64,000 bases of DNA from Pseudomonas oleovorans subsp. oleovorans (GCF_002197815.1 NZ_NIUB01000015.1:1-64000); one strand, 5' to 3'. Shown: positions 54,185-63,626, counted from the first letter of the stretch. The notes: a model not told the origin generated them from the sequence alone. A program made the numbers and translations.

Positions 54185-55207
54185 CTAGGTGCGATAGAGC
54201 AGCCCCTCTGCCAGGTAGTCAGCGACTCGCGCCGGGGATCGCTTTTCAGCCTGCGCATGGGCGTAGATTTCAGTCAGGCGCCGGCTGATCTGCGCCAGGT
54301 GCGCGGTGATCGCCGCTAGTTCCTCGCCGCGATGGCGCAGTGCCACGTAGATCAGCCCTCCGGCATTGAGCACGTAATCCGGCGCGTAGAGAATCCCGCG
54401 AGCTTCCAGCTGATCGGCCACCTCAGGGCTGGCCAGCTGATTATTGGCCGCTCCAGCCACCGCAGCGCAACGCAGATGGGCAACCGTCTGCGCATTCAGC
54501 ACACCACCCAGGCCGCAGGGCGCGAGAATGTCGCAAGGCGTGGCAAGCAGCGCATCGCTGGTTATCGGGTGCGCCCCCAGTTGCTCGACAGCCAGTTGCA
54601 CACGCCCGGCATCGAGGTCGCTCACCAACAGTTCCGCGCCCGCGGCATGCAGCGCTTCGGCCAGGGCGAAGCCGACATTGCCCAGGCCCTGAATGGCGAC
54701 TCGCAGCCCTTCCAGATCATCGCTGCCAAGGCGCGCCTGGGCGGTGGCGCGAATGCCCGCGAACACACCCAAGGCGGTGTGCGGTGACGGATCACCTTCA
54801 CTGGTCGTACTGGTAGCGTGATGGGTGTACTGGGCGATGCAATCCATGTCGGCGCTGGAGGTGCCACTGTCGATGGCGGTGATGTAACGGCCATTGAGGG
54901 TTTCGATAAAACGGCCGAAGGCTTCGAACAGCGCGGCGCGGCTCTGCAGATGAGCCGGGCGGATGATCACCGCCTTGCCGCCACCGTGATCGATCCCAGC
55001 CAACGCCGCCTTGTAGCTCATGCCCTGAGCCAGACGAATGGCATCGCCAATGGCGCTCTGTTCATCGGCATAGGCCAGGTAGCGACAACCGCCGAGCGCC
55101 GGCCCGAAGCGGGTATTGTGAATGGCGATAACGGCTCTGAGGCCGCTGGCCGGATCCTCGGCCAGGTGCAGAGCTTCGAGCTGGGCGGCTTGCATCATGC
55201 TGAACAT
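54185..55207 (-). CDS. ldh: Leucine (Leu/Val/Phe) dehydrogenase
   Basis: The 340-residue NAD-dependent amino-acid dehydrogenase has the catalytic region YKAALAGIDHGGGKAVIIRP (the two lysines of the family), the substrate-site stretch IDSGTSSADMDCIAQYTHHATS and the dinucleotide motif VAIQGLGNVGFALAEALHAAGAEL. It reversibly deaminates branched-chain amino acids to 2-oxo acids. The length is close to Bacillus LeuDH (about 365). The neighbouring SirB1-like gene is divergent. Confidence 0.9.
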   Translation of the reverse strand: MFSMMQAAQLEALHLAEDPASGLRAVIAIHNTRFGPALGGCRYLAYADEQSAIGDAIRLAQGMSYKAALAGIDHGGGKAVIIRPAHLQSRAALFEAFGRFIETLNGRYITAIDSGTSSADMDCIAQYTHHATSTTSEGDPSPHTALGVFAGIRATAQARLGSDDLEGLRVAIQGLGNVGFALAEALHAAGAELLVSDLDAGRVQLAVEQLGAHPITSDALLATPCDILAPCGLGGVLNAQTVAHLRCAAVAGAANNQLASPEVADQLEARGILYAPDYVLNAGGLIYVALRHRGEELAAITAHLAQISRRLTEIYAHAQAEKRSPARVADYLAEGLLYRT

Positions 55208-55308
55208 GGCTGCGCTCCGGGTCGGATGTCACGCCTCAGTATAGGAGAGGCCCACTGGACGACGATCCTGCCAACGGCTAAAAACAGCACAAGTCTGTGG
55301 AGAATGCG

Positions 55309-56112
55309 ATGAGCCCTCGCCAAGCCTGCCTGCAGTGCCTACAACGCGATCCTCCCGCCCTGTTCGAGGCGGCGCTGTGGGTCGCCGCCGAACATGATCC
55401 CGAGCTTCAGCCCGCGCAGGTGCTGAACGATCTGCACGGTTTGCAGTTGCAGGTCAGCGCCGGATTACCCGTCCTGCCGGCTCGCGAACTGGCCCAGCCG
55501 CTGCTACGCCGGCTGGCCGAACTGGATTTTCAGGAGGACGACGCAGGCCTCTCCCGCCCACGCCATGCCCTGCTGCATGAAGTGCTGCGCCGCCGACGTG
55601 GCCAGCCGCTGGCGCTGGCGCTGATCGCCCTGGAGTTGGCGCGACGCCTGGAGATTCCTTTGCAGGGGGTGAACTTCCCCGGCCATTTCATGCTGCGCGT
55701 CCCCGGCGCCGACCACCTGCTCGACCCCTGCGGCGGGCGCCGTCTGTATACGCGCGATTGCCGTGATCAGCTCTATCGCCAGCTGGGCCCGGGCGCCGAA
55801 CTCAGTGCCGAACATCTGCAAACGGCCGACGCCCAGGCCATGCTGCGGCGCCTGTCACGTAATCTGCGCATGCTGCACATGCAGCACGATGCCCCGGATG
55901 CGGCACTCAAGGACGCCGAGCGCGTGCTGCAACTCGGCCCGCCCAACCTGGCCGATCATCTGGCTCGTGCGGACGTCTATCGGCAACTGGATTGCCCACA
56001 GGGTGAACGCTATGACCTTGAGCACGCACTGCTGTTCTGTGAGGAAGAAGGTCTGCGCCTGCAGTTGAGCCAGCGCTTGCGCAACCTGGCACGTGCGCCG
56101 GCGGTGCATTGA
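55309..56112 (+). CDS. SirB1-family transglutaminase-like/TPR protein
   Basis: The 267-residue protein contains LLHEVLRRRRGQPLALALIALELARRLEIPLQGVNFPGHFMLRV, the SirB1-type transglutaminase-like core, and DPCGGRRLYTRDCRDQLY. A C-terminal helical TPR-like segment follows: AALKDAERVLQLGPPNLADHLARADVYRQLDCPQGERYDLE. SirB1 genes often neighbour prmC/sirB2; here it is alone. Function unknown. The ATG at 55309 has GGAG 7-8 bp upstream, preferable to the GTG at 55297. Confidence 0.83.
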   Translation: MSPRQACLQCLQRDPPALFEAALWVAAEHDPELQPAQVLNDLHGLQLQVSAGLPVLPARELAQPLLRRLAELDFQEDDAGLSRPRHALLHEVLRRRRGQPLALALIALELARRLEIPLQGVNFPGHFMLRVPGADHLLDPCGGRRLYTRDCRDQLYRQLGPGAELSAEHLQTADAQAMLRRLSRNLRMLHMQHDAPDAALKDAERVLQLGPPNLADHLARADVYRQLDCPQGERYDLEHALLFCEEEGLRLQLSQRLRNLARAPAVH

Positions 56113-56157
56113 CGCCGCAGAGCACCGCGGCCTCCGGCACCTCGGACGAGCGAACTA

Positions 56158-56514
56158 TCAGGCAGACGCCGCCAGGCTGTGAAAGCTGAAGTAGTAACGC
56201 AGCGCGTCGATCATCTCGACGTAGTCGGCAGGCGGCGCGACCAGAGCGAACCCGGAGTCGTAGATGCCTGGCGTGACATCTTCACGGCACCACTGGCAGT
56301 TGGCGGAGAAGTCGATGAAATGCATGCCATGCTGGCCTGGAATCTTCAGGCGCATGTCGAAGCGTGCGCCCACCAGCATCGGCAACTGACTGATCAGCAT
56401 AAGACCGTCGAGAGAGACATTGCCGATGGAACCCATTGGTTTGTCGGTGATGCGATTGAACACCTTCAGGTAGTAGGGCAACTGATGGCGTTCGATTCGG
56501 CGCTGGCTACGCAT
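56158..56514 (-). CDS. PilZ-domain protein (c-di-GMP binding)
   Basis: The 118-residue single PilZ domain begins RSQRRIERHQLPYYLKVF, containing an R-x3-R-type motif near the N-terminus. GNVSLDGLMLIS follows about 25 residues later, the (D/N)-x-S-x-x-G motif that completes the c-di-GMP site. It is likely a free-standing c-di-GMP effector. Four diguanylate cyclases are encoded elsewhere in the window, but no direct coupling is shown. Confidence 0.88.
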   Translation of the reverse strand: MRSQRRIERHQLPYYLKVFNRITDKPMGSIGNVSLDGLMLISQLPMLVGARFDMRLKIPGQHGMHFIDFSANCQWCREDVTPGIYDSGFALVAPPADYVEMIDALRYYFSFHSLAASA

Positions 56515-56573
56515 AGTGGCAAATCGCTACAAAGGGACTTGAGTATGGCCCCACTACGGCCACTTAACCACCC

Positions 56574-57002
56574 TCAAGAACAGCGCTGGGCTATCCGCTC
56601 GCGTAGCTGGCGACGAGCGGTGTCGGTTTCTTCATCACTGTAGTAGATGCGCTCGCCGCCGGCGCCTTCGCGATAGTAGCGAAAGCCCTCCGGCATCTGC
56701 GCCAGGTGTCGGCGCAGATCACGACATTCACTGGCCCGCTCTTCGCGCTGCGCAGCTGCTGTCGCTGCAGCCTGCTGTTGCTCTTCACGCCGCGCATCGT
56801 AAAAACGCTGACGACGCTCTTCACGCTCACGCGTATGTTCGTCGCGCTCGATCACCTGCGGCCTGACCTGCACGGTTTCAGCCCCGGCAACGGGCCTTTG
56901 GCCAAAATGCACCCGCCCCTGCTCGTCCGTCCAGCGATAGATTTCCGCCGTGGCCAGAGTGGGCAACAGTGCAGCGATCAACAGCAAGTGGCGCATGTTC
57001 AT
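56574..57002 (-). CDS. DUF4124 periplasmic protein
   Basis: The 142-residue protein has a short signal peptide (MRHLLLIAALLPTLATA). A DUF4124 domain follows (EIYRWTDEQGRVHFGQRPVAGAE, the conserved Y-R-W-T-D-E-Q-G-x-V-x-F pattern). The middle is an Arg/Glu/Gln-rich coiled region (EREERRQRFYDARREEQQQAA), ending GFRYYREGAGGERIYYSDEE. The family is widespread in Pseudomonas and functionally unknown. Confidence 0.85.
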   Translation of the reverse strand: MNMRHLLLIAALLPTLATAEIYRWTDEQGRVHFGQRPVAGAETVQVRPQVIERDEHTREREERRQRFYDARREEQQQAAATAAAQREERASECRDLRRHLAQMPEGFRYYREGAGGERIYYSDEETDTARRQLRERIAQRCS

Positions 57003-57070
57003 CCTCCATGAGAGACATACGCCAGCTTATACCGCACCGCGTCGCCGAGGAACGTCGGACGACCGAAGGC

Positions 57071-57445
57071 TCAGAGTGTGGCTGGACTGACCTTGGCCGC
57101 CGGCGCCGGGCTGTGATGCCCCAACTGCTCCAGCGTCTGCAGGCGCGCGCGGGCGCGGTAGGCGTACTCGCTGGCCGGATAGCGCGTGATGATGAACTGG
57201 TAGGTCTGCGCCGCATCGACGAACAGGCTCTCGCGCTCCAGGCATTGACCGCGCAGCAGGGAAATCTCCGGCTGCAGGTAATTGCGTGAGCGGCTCTTGC
57301 GCTCGGCCTGCGACAGCTCCAGCGCGACACGGGCGCAATCGCCTTCGTTGTAGGCGCGATAGGCGTTGTTCAGATGATGGTCGAGCGAGACACGGGTGCA
57401 ACCCGCTGCCACCAGGGCCACGGCCAGAATGATCAGGGTACGCAT
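57071..57445 (-). CDS. TPR-like lipoprotein
   Basis: The 124-residue product has a lipoprotein signal (MRTLIILAVALVAAGC, lipobox LVAAGC with Cys16). A helical repeat region follows: HLNNAYRAYNEGDCARVALELSQAER, then LLRGQCLERESLFVDAAQTYQFIITRYPASEYAYRARARLQTL, resembling a tetratricopeptide repeat. Probably membrane-anchored in the periplasm. The start at 57445 is preferred because the lipobox then falls at the usual distance. Function unknown. Confidence 0.82.
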   Translation of the reverse strand: MRTLIILAVALVAAGCTRVSLDHHLNNAYRAYNEGDCARVALELSQAERKSRSRNYLQPEISLLRGQCLERESLFVDAAQTYQFIITRYPASEYAYRARARLQTLEQLGHHSPAPAAKVSPATL

Positions 57446-57691
57446 GGGCAATTCCTCCAATGAGCAGTGTATCGACAGCCCAGGCAAAAACTGAACAGCG
57501 GCAAGCCGACGACGGTTTTTCTGGCGGCGCCTTGGCATGACGCCACTGCCTCTCATTTTATCAACGCCAGCGCCACGACCGCTCGTCCTCTCGAACCAGC
57601 GCTAAATCCCCTTCTGCGCTGACCCATATCAATGCCGTTCAGCGCAACAGGGTGTGTAATGTAGGTACAGACTCCAGGCGAGGACGCTGCC

Positions 57692-58600
57692 ATGAAACTG
57701 CAACGACTGTTGGTCGTCATCGACGCCGAACACCAGCAACAACCCGCCCTGCAACGCGCAGCCGATGTGGCACGCAAGACCGGCGCCGAATTGCACCTGT
57801 TGCAGATCGAATACCACCCAAGCCTGGAAAGCGGCCTGCTGGACAGCCATCTGCTCAACCGCGCCCGTGAAACCATCCTGCGACAGAGCCACGAGGCCCT
57901 GCGTGCCAGCGTCGCTCACCTGAGCGATGAAGGATTCAAGATCGCAGTGGACGTGCGCTGGGGCAAACGTCGTCATGAAGAAATCCTCGCCCGCGTCGCG
58001 GTGTTGCAACCGGACATCCTGTTCAAGTCGACTCATCCCAGCAGTGCGCTGCGCCGCCTGTTGTTCAGTGATACCAGTTGGCAGCTGATTCGCCGCAGCC
58101 CGGTGCCGCTGTGGCTGGTACACGACGCCGAGCCCCATGGTCAGAGCCTGTGCGCTGCGCTCGACCCGCTGCACAGCGCGGACAAACCTGCCGCCCTCGA
58201 TCATCAGTTGATTGATGCCAGCCAGACCCTGCAGGCCGAGCTCGGCTTACAGGCCCAATACCTGCATGCACAGGCGCCTCTGCCGCGGTCGCTGCTGTTC
58301 GACGCCGAGGTAGCGCAGGAATATGAAGACTACGTGACCCAGTGCAGCCGCGAGCACCGCGAAGCCTTCGACAAGCTGATCGCCCAGCACGCCATCGATA
58401 GAGCACAGGCCCACCTGTTGGACGGTTTTGCCGAGGAAGTCATCCCGCGTTTCGTGCGTGAGCACAATATAGGCCTGCTGGTGATGGGCGCCATCGCCCG
58501 CGGCCATCTGGACAGCCTGCTGATCGGCCACACCGCAGAACGGGTGCTGGAACGTGTCGAGTGCGATCTGCTGGTGATCAAATCGCACGGCAAAGGGTAG
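57692..58600 (+). CDS. Tandem universal stress protein (UspE-like)
   Basis: The 302-residue protein is made of two Usp domains: the first begins MKLQRLLVVIDAEHQQQPAL, and the second (from about residue 150) ends GLLVMGAIARGHLDSLLIGHTAERVLERVECDLLVIK. That end carries the G-x2-G-x9-G-type ATP-binding motif; the first domain's equivalent (PDILFKSTHPSSALRRLLF) is degenerate. Tandem Usp proteins act in stress and anaerobic survival. It is directly upstream of pyk with the same orientation. Confidence 0.88.
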   Translation: MKLQRLLVVIDAEHQQQPALQRAADVARKTGAELHLLQIEYHPSLESGLLDSHLLNRARETILRQSHEALRASVAHLSDEGFKIAVDVRWGKRRHEEILARVAVLQPDILFKSTHPSSALRRLLFSDTSWQLIRRSPVPLWLVHDAEPHGQSLCAALDPLHSADKPAALDHQLIDASQTLQAELGLQAQYLHAQAPLPRSLLFDAEVAQEYEDYVTQCSREHREAFDKLIAQHAIDRAQAHLLDGFAEEVIPRFVREHNIGLLVMGAIARGHLDSLLIGHTAERVLERVECDLLVIKSHGKG

Positions 58601-58671
58601 TGCACAGGAACAATGACTACAGCCCGGCGCCGTAGTAGCCTCCCGGTCATAGTTCACTAGGGAGTTCGTGC

Positions 58672-60123
58672 ATGACCTTTCGCCGCACCAAAATCGTCGC
58701 CACCCTGGGCCCGGCCAGCAGCTCGCCGGAAGTGCTGGAGCAATTGATCCTCGCCGGTCTCGACGTGGCCCGTCTGAACTTCTCCCACGGCACGCCGGAC
58801 GACCACAAGGCGCGCGCCGCCCTGGTTCGCGAGCTAGCCGCCAAGCACGGCCGCCACGTCGCCCTGCTCGGCGACCTGCAAGGTCCGAAGATCCGTATCG
58901 CCAAATTCGAGAACAAGCGCATCGAACTCAAGGACGGCGATCTGTTCCGCCTCTCCTCCAGCCACTCGCGCACTGCCGGCACCCAGGAAGTGGTCGGTAT
59001 CGACTACCCGGCACTGATCCAGGACTGCGATGTCGGTGACGAACTGCTGCTCGACGATGGCCGCGTGGTCATGCGCGTCGAACTCAAGGGCGCCGACGAA
59101 CTGCACTGCCGTGTGATCATTGGCGGCCCGCTGTCGGACAACAAAGGCATCAACCGCCGTGGTGGCGGCCTGACTGCGCCAGCGCTGACCGAGAAGGACA
59201 AGGCCGACATCAAGGTCGCCGCCGAGATGGATCTGGATTACCTGGCCGTGTCCTTCCCGCGCGATGCTGCCGACATGGACTACGCCCGTCGCCTGCTCAC
59301 CGAAGCCGGCGGTACCGCCTGGCTGGTGGCCAAGATCGAACGCGCCGAAGCCGTGGCCGATGACGAAGCGCTGGACGGTCTGATCCGCGCCAGTGACGCA
59401 GTGATGGTCGCCCGTGGCGACCTGGCCGTGGAAATCGGCGACGCCGAACTGGTCGGTATCCAGAAGAAGATCATCGCCCACGCCCGTCGCCTGAACAAAG
59501 CAGTGATCACCGCCACGCAAATGATGGAGTCGATGATCCACAGCCCGATGCCGACCCGCGCCGAAGTCTCCGACGTGGCCAACGCCGCGCTGGACTACAC
59601 CGATGCGGTGATGCTCTCGGCCGAGAGCGCCGCCGGCGAGTACCCGGTCGAAGCTGTGCAGGCCATGGCCCGCGTATGCCTGGGCGCCGAGAAGCATCCG
59701 ACCAGCAAGCAATCCAGCCACCGTCTGGGCCGCACCTTCGAGCGCTGCGACGAAAGCATCGCCCTGGCCACCATGTACACCGCCAACCACTTCCCGGGCG
59801 TCAAGGCCATCATCAGCCTGACCGAAAGTGGCTACAGCCCGCTGATCATGTCGCGCATCCGCTCGTCGATCCCGATCTTCGCCTTCACCCCGCACCGCGA
59901 AGCCCAGGCCCGCGTGGCGCTGTTCCGCGGCGTCTACACCGTGCCGTTCGACCCAGCCTCGCTGCCGGCGAACAAGGTCAGCCAGGCGGCGGTGGACGAG
60001 TTGCTCAAGCGCGGCGTGGTCGAGCCGGGCGATTGGGTCATCCTGACCAAGGGCGACAGCTACCATGGCACCGGCGGCACCAACACCATGAAGATCCTGC
60101 ACGTCGGCGATCAGATGGTGTGA
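58672..60123 (+). CDS. pykA: Pyruvate kinase
   Basis: The 483-residue protein begins FRRTKIVATLGPASSSPEVL and contains NFSHGTPDDHKARA, LLGDLQGPKIRI and the catalytic Lys/Glu/Asp region WLVAKIERAEA. It also has VMVARGDLAVEIG and ITATQMMESMIHSPMPTRAEVSDVANA (the pyruvate kinase signature). It makes ATP and pyruvate from PEP in the cytoplasm. The length equals that recalled for P. aeruginosa PykA. The RBS AGGGAG is upstream, and it is followed by a strong terminator. Confidence 0.96.
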   Translation: MTFRRTKIVATLGPASSSPEVLEQLILAGLDVARLNFSHGTPDDHKARAALVRELAAKHGRHVALLGDLQGPKIRIAKFENKRIELKDGDLFRLSSSHSRTAGTQEVVGIDYPALIQDCDVGDELLLDDGRVVMRVELKGADELHCRVIIGGPLSDNKGINRRGGGLTAPALTEKDKADIKVAAEMDLDYLAVSFPRDAADMDYARRLLTEAGGTAWLVAKIERAEAVADDEALDGLIRASDAVMVARGDLAVEIGDAELVGIQKKIIAHARRLNKAVITATQMMESMIHSPMPTRAEVSDVANAALDYTDAVMLSAESAAGEYPVEAVQAMARVCLGAEKHPTSKQSSHRLGRTFERCDESIALATMYTANHFPGVKAIISLTESGYSPLIMSRIRSSIPIFAFTPHREAQARVALFRGVYTVPFDPASLPANKVSQAAVDELLKRGVVEPGDWVILTKGDSYHGTGGTNTMKILHVGDQMV

Positions 60124-60139
60124 TTCACCCTTGAATGCA

Positions 60140-60168
60140 AAAGGCCGCTCATCGAGCGGCCTTTTGTT
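60140..60168 (+). terminator. Rho-independent terminator after pykA
   Basis: AAAAGGCCGCTC-ATC-GAGCGGCCTTTTGTTTTT forms a 12-bp stem followed by a T-rich tail, 17 bp after the pykA stop. With A-runs on the other side it can also work for the convergent enoyl-CoA hydratase transcript. Confidence 0.9.
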
Positions 60169-60259
60169 TTTGGGGAGCGGGCTACCGCACCGAGGTACGA
60201 CAATGAATATCCCCGGCTGAACACACAGCGCCCCCACCGACTGGGAGCAGAGCCGGAGA

Positions 60260-61033
60260 TCAGGAAAACCGAGAGAAATCCGGCTTTCTGCGCTGCATGA
60301 AGGCCGTCAACGCCTCGATGGCCTCCGGCGAACGCAGACGCTGGCCGAACAACGCACCCTCCTCCTCGATCACCTGGCGCAATTGCTCGCGATCCGGTGC
60401 GCGCATCAGCCGTTTGCTGTCGGCGACCGCTGATGGCGCCAGCTCGAGAAAACGCTGTGCCATCTCGCGCGCCTTGTTCAACGTCGCGGCGCCATCCTCC
60501 AGTGCCTGATTGGCGATACCCCAGGTCGCGGCCTGCTCACCCGTGAAGGACTGGCCGAGCAACAGCAGCTCAGCGGCGCGTGCGTGGCCCAACAGACGCG
60601 GCAGAATCAGGCTGGAGCCATATTCGGGGCACAGACCAAGATTGACGAAGGGCATTTTCAACTGCGCATCACGGCTGACGTAGACCAGGTCGCAGTGCAG
60701 CAACAAGGTGGTACCTATCCCCACCGCCGGGCCAGCCACTGCGGCGACCACCGGTTTGCTGAACTCGAACAGCGCGCGCATGAACAGGAACACTTCGCTG
60801 TTCAGGCCGGCGGGCGGTGCCTGGATGAAGTCGGCGACGTCATTGCCGCTGGTAAAGCACGCCTCGCCACCAGTGAGTAGCACCACGCGCACGCTGGGGT
60901 CGCGCTCGGCTTCGTCCAGTACTTCGGCCATACCGGCGTACATGGCGCGGGTCAGTGCATTTTTCTTGTCCGGGCGGTGCATGCGCAGGGTCAACAGACC
61001 GCCGTCGCGCTCGATATGCAGGTGTTCGCTCAT
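60260..61033 (-). CDS. Enoyl-CoA hydratase/isomerase family protein
   Basis: The 257-residue crotonase-fold protein has oxyanion-hole segments EACFTSGNDVADF (residues about 56-68) and VAGPAVGIGTTLLLHCDLVY (about 100-120), and a PFVNLGLCPEYGSSLILPRLLG region. One catalytic Glu of typical hydratases is replaced around FVNLGLCPEYGS, which fits isomerase-like or atypical hydratase members; substrate unknown. The start at 61033 (MSEHLHIERDGG) follows AGGCTC-type spacing. It is the third gene of a minus-strand cluster after the diguanylate cyclase and the ferredoxin reductase. Confidence 0.87.
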   Translation of the reverse strand: MSEHLHIERDGGLLTLRMHRPDKKNALTRAMYAGMAEVLDEAERDPSVRVVLLTGGEACFTSGNDVADFIQAPPAGLNSEVFLFMRALFEFSKPVVAAVAGPAVGIGTTLLLHCDLVYVSRDAQLKMPFVNLGLCPEYGSSLILPRLLGHARAAELLLLGQSFTGEQAATWGIANQALEDGAATLNKAREMAQRFLELAPSAVADSKRLMRAPDREQLRQVIEEEGALFGQRLRSPEAIEALTAFMQRRKPDFSRFS

Positions 61034-61093
61034 GCAAGGCTCCAATGGGTACGTCGTACGCACCGGTATCGGGCCTGGCCGGCCCGGCATAGC

Positions 61094-62032
61094 CTATGCG
61101 CGAGTGAGAAAGACGTCGGCGAGCATCTGACTGCGTGGCAAACCGGCCATGTAGAGGCGCCGCGCGAAGCTGTCGACCGTCAAGGGATGGCCGCAGAGTA
61201 AGGCGAGGGTTTGCCGTGAAACAAGGCGCAGTTCGGCCAAAGCAGCCGGCAACTGCGCCGCCGTTACCAGCTCCACCTGCAGGTTGGCGTGCTGCGCCGC
61301 CAGTGCCTGCAGTTCGCTCGCCAGGTAGTGTTCGGCCGGCTCATGCGCCACGTGCAGCAGGCGAATGGCGCCTTGGTGCTCCTGACGCAACGCTTCACGC
61401 AACACCCCGTAGAGCGGTGCCAGCCCCGTGCCGGCGGCCAGCAACCAGAGCGGTCGCGCCTGCCAATCGGCGTCGTAATGCAGGGCGCCACCGCGCAGCT
61501 CGCCGAGGCGCAGCGTGTCGCCAACCTGCAGGCGCCGCGCGGCATCGCAGAACGCGCCGGGCATACGACAATCGATATGAAACTCCAGGCAGTCGTCCTC
61601 GCTCGGCACGCTGGCCAGGGAATAGGGACGTGCCACACCTTGGTCGTTCCACAGCAGCAGGTGTTGGCCGGGGCGATAGCGCAACGGCCTGGCCGGCAGC
61701 AAGCGCAGGCGTAGAACCTGCGGGCTGGGCCAGTCCAGCGCGGCCACCTTGGCTGCCAGGCCATCACGCTGAGGGTCGAAAGGTTCGACCTGCAGGTCCC
61801 CAATCACCTGGCACTGACAGGCCAGGCGCCAGCCCTCGGCACGCTTGTCGGCCGCCAGTGCCTCAGGCTGACCATCCAGCGGCTCGCCGGCGACGCAGCG
61901 CACCAGACAGGCGTGACAACTGCCGGCGCGACAGCTGTAGGGCACCGCCACACCGCCGCTGAGCAACGCATCGAGCAGGTTGGTTTGCTGGGCGACTTGC
62001 AGCAGCTGGTCACCGACGCGCAGCTCAGGCAC
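61094..62032 (-). CDS. 2Fe-2S ferredoxin/FAD-NAD reductase fusion
   Basis: The 312-residue product has an N-terminal plant-type ferredoxin domain (PYSCRAGSCHACLVRC, with the fourth Cys in LACQC). An FNR-like FAD domain follows (RYRPGQHLLLWN, RPYSLASVPSEDDCLEFHI) and an NAD domain (LWLLAAGTGLAPLYGVLREAL). This is the electron-transfer component layout of class IB oxygenases. The GTG at 62032 has GGAG 8 bp upstream and overlaps the preceding gene by 8 bp; ATG 62053 is an alternative. No oxygenase is adjacent, so the partner is unknown. Confidence 0.87.
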   Translation of the reverse strand: MPELRVGDQLLQVAQQTNLLDALLSGGVAVPYSCRAGSCHACLVRCVAGEPLDGQPEALAADKRAEGWRLACQCQVIGDLQVEPFDPQRDGLAAKVAALDWPSPQVLRLRLLPARPLRYRPGQHLLLWNDQGVARPYSLASVPSEDDCLEFHIDCRMPGAFCDAARRLQVGDTLRLGELRGGALHYDADWQARPLWLLAAGTGLAPLYGVLREALRQEHQGAIRLLHVAHEPAEHYLASELQALAAQHANLQVELVTAAQLPAALAELRLVSRQTLALLCGHPLTVDSFARRLYMAGLPRSQMLADVFLTRA

Positions 62033-63152
62033 CCGCGTTCTCCCAGCTGGCATCGCAACGATTGCGTCCGCCGCGCTTGGCCTTATAGAGCGCCTGATCG
62101 GCACGCTGCAGGGCTTCATCGAGATCGTCACCGGCAACCAACAGTGTCATGCCGGCGGATAGGCTCAAATTATCGACCTTCACGCCCACCGGCTCGGCCC
62201 TGGCGAAGGCTTCGCGCAAGCGCTCGCAGCAGGCGGTGAACTGATCAGCATCGGTATTGGGCAATAGCAGCACGAATTCCTCACCGCCATAGCGGGCAAT
62301 GATGTCACCGTCACGCAGACAGGCACGGGCCACCGCGGCGAAGGTTTGTAGCACCCGGTCGCCAGCAGCATGGCCATGAGCATCGTTGATTCGTTTGAAA
62401 TGGTCCAGGTCGATCAGCGCCAGGCCGTGATGTCGCCCGTGCTCCAGATGTTCCAGTTCACGGGTGGCCAGGCGCAGGAAATGCCGACGGTTGAACAGCC
62501 CGGTGAGTTCATCGGTAGCGACCAGGTTCTCGAGCTGGCGCATCATCCCACGCAGGGTGTCCTGGTGCGCCTGCAGGGCGAAGCGACGTTGGTGCATGCG
62601 CTTGCGCATGGCCTGCACATAACTGGAGAACAGGCATAGCCAGACCAGCAGGATGAACAGCACCCACACCTGCAGCCAGGCCAGGCTCGGATCCACCAAC
62701 TGCATGCGGTAGGCTTCGATCAGCACCATGGCAGTGAAGCCGAAGAAGGCGAAGGCGGCGCAGCGCACGAACACCCGCGGCGGCAGCTGGAACACGCCGA
62801 ACAGCAGGATCAGTACATAGAACACCATCATCACGCCGCGCGCGCTGTCGAACAGCGCCAGCAACGGCGGCTGCCACGCCAGCGCCACCAGTACCTGGGC
62901 TTCGGTCAGGCTGGGATCTTCACATCGCAGGTTGCGGCCGGACAGAAACAGCCAGAGAAATACCAATTGGCTGCCGAAAACACCCAGGGTCAGCCAGGCA
63001 GCGGTGCTGATGGAACCGAGGAAAAGGCCATTGAACACAGCAAACCAGCAGACGAGCGCCATCATCGCGTAAGTAGCGAAGGCCATGGCGAAGCGTTTGA
63101 GCAGGAGGCTCTGCAGGCTGCGTTGCGTTCCCCGGCGAGTCGTTGAGCTCAT
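62025..63152 (-). CDS. sadC: Membrane diguanylate cyclase, SadC-like
   Basis: The 375-residue protein has about five to six TM helices in the first 190 residues (for example ATYAMMALVCWFAVFNGLFLG and WVLFILLVWLCLFSSYV) and a C-terminal GGDEF domain from about 215 (VATDELTGLFNRRHFLRLA). The catalytic motif is RYGGEEF, with I-site RDGD five residues before it. Position between fumarase and the ferredoxin reductase matches what I recall for SadC (PA4332) in P. aeruginosa, which promotes surface attachment, though that protein is longer. The symbol therefore rests on synteny plus domain type. Confidence 0.8.
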   Translation of the reverse strand: MSSTTRRGTQRSLQSLLLKRFAMAFATYAMMALVCWFAVFNGLFLGSISTAAWLTLGVFGSQLVFLWLFLSGRNLRCEDPSLTEAQVLVALAWQPPLLALFDSARGVMMVFYVLILLFGVFQLPPRVFVRCAAFAFFGFTAMVLIEAYRMQLVDPSLAWLQVWVLFILLVWLCLFSSYVQAMRKRMHQRRFALQAHQDTLRGMMRQLENLVATDELTGLFNRRHFLRLATRELEHLEHGRHHGLALIDLDHFKRINDAHGHAAGDRVLQTFAAVARACLRDGDIIARYGGEEFVLLLPNTDADQFTACCERLREAFARAEPVGVKVDNLSLSAGMTLLVAGDDLDEALQRADQALYKAKRGGRNRCDASWENAGA

Positions 63153-63380
63153 GGGCTCCATCCCATACTGGCATCTGGCCGTACTCTACCCCTGTGATCA
63201 CAAAAAACCTAGGCCGCAGTAGGGGCCGCCTAAAATCGCGGCGAGCCAGTCAGCGCGGGAAAGAACAGGCGAAAACGCACGCAATCGCGCCCGACGTTAC
63301 TAGCGGCAAATGAGCATTCGACCTGGCTGACGTTCCGCCTGTTGTAACGTAGCGATGGCAATGCACGACGGCATGGATGC

Positions 63381-63413
63381 AGGAGGTAGAGCGACGCAGC
63401 AAGCCAAAGCCGA
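63381..63413 (-). repeat. 33-bp dispersed repeat, copy B (inverted relative to copy A)
   Basis: The reverse complement of this stretch equals 37354-37386 except one base (G for T after GGCTT). It is intergenic, upstream of fumarase. Confidence 0.65.
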
Positions 63414-63495
63414 GGTCGCTTTGCCGGCGCCCGATAACCGCCCACTGCACTTGCCATCGACCTTCGGCTGCTGTGCCCGACGCGAGCGGGTGCGG

Positions 63496-63501
63496 TATAC
63501 T
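63496..63501 (+). promoter_or_regulatory. Candidate -10 box of the fumarase promoter
   Basis: TATACT lies 126 bp before the fumarase ATG, preceded by a GC-rich spacer without a clear -35. A leader of about 120 nt would follow. Confidence 0.3.
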
Positions 63502-63626
63502 GCCGCGCCTTTTTGAGCGGCTCTGAAAATATCGTCAAGGTGGTTTCCAGAGCTGCCCTTCCGCCGTTGCGCCGGGTCGTTGTCCGGCGCTTCCTTGTTG
63601 ATGTTCCCTGATAGAGGAGCGCCCCA

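Larger units (their letters stand above)
63162..63626. other. Intergenic region between sadC-like gene and fumarase
   Basis: No convincing gene was found. It contains copy B of the 33-bp repeat (63381-63413). On the minus strand an ORF-like stretch with the unusual peptide RLWLAASLYLLHPCRRALPS has no start or RBS and probably reflects the repeat rather than a gene. The right third carries the fumarase promoter region. Confidence 0.5.

Noticed and set aside
58834..60237. 467-aa open frame antisense to pykA
   Set aside because: Shadow of pykA; His/Val/Gly-rich low-information protein.
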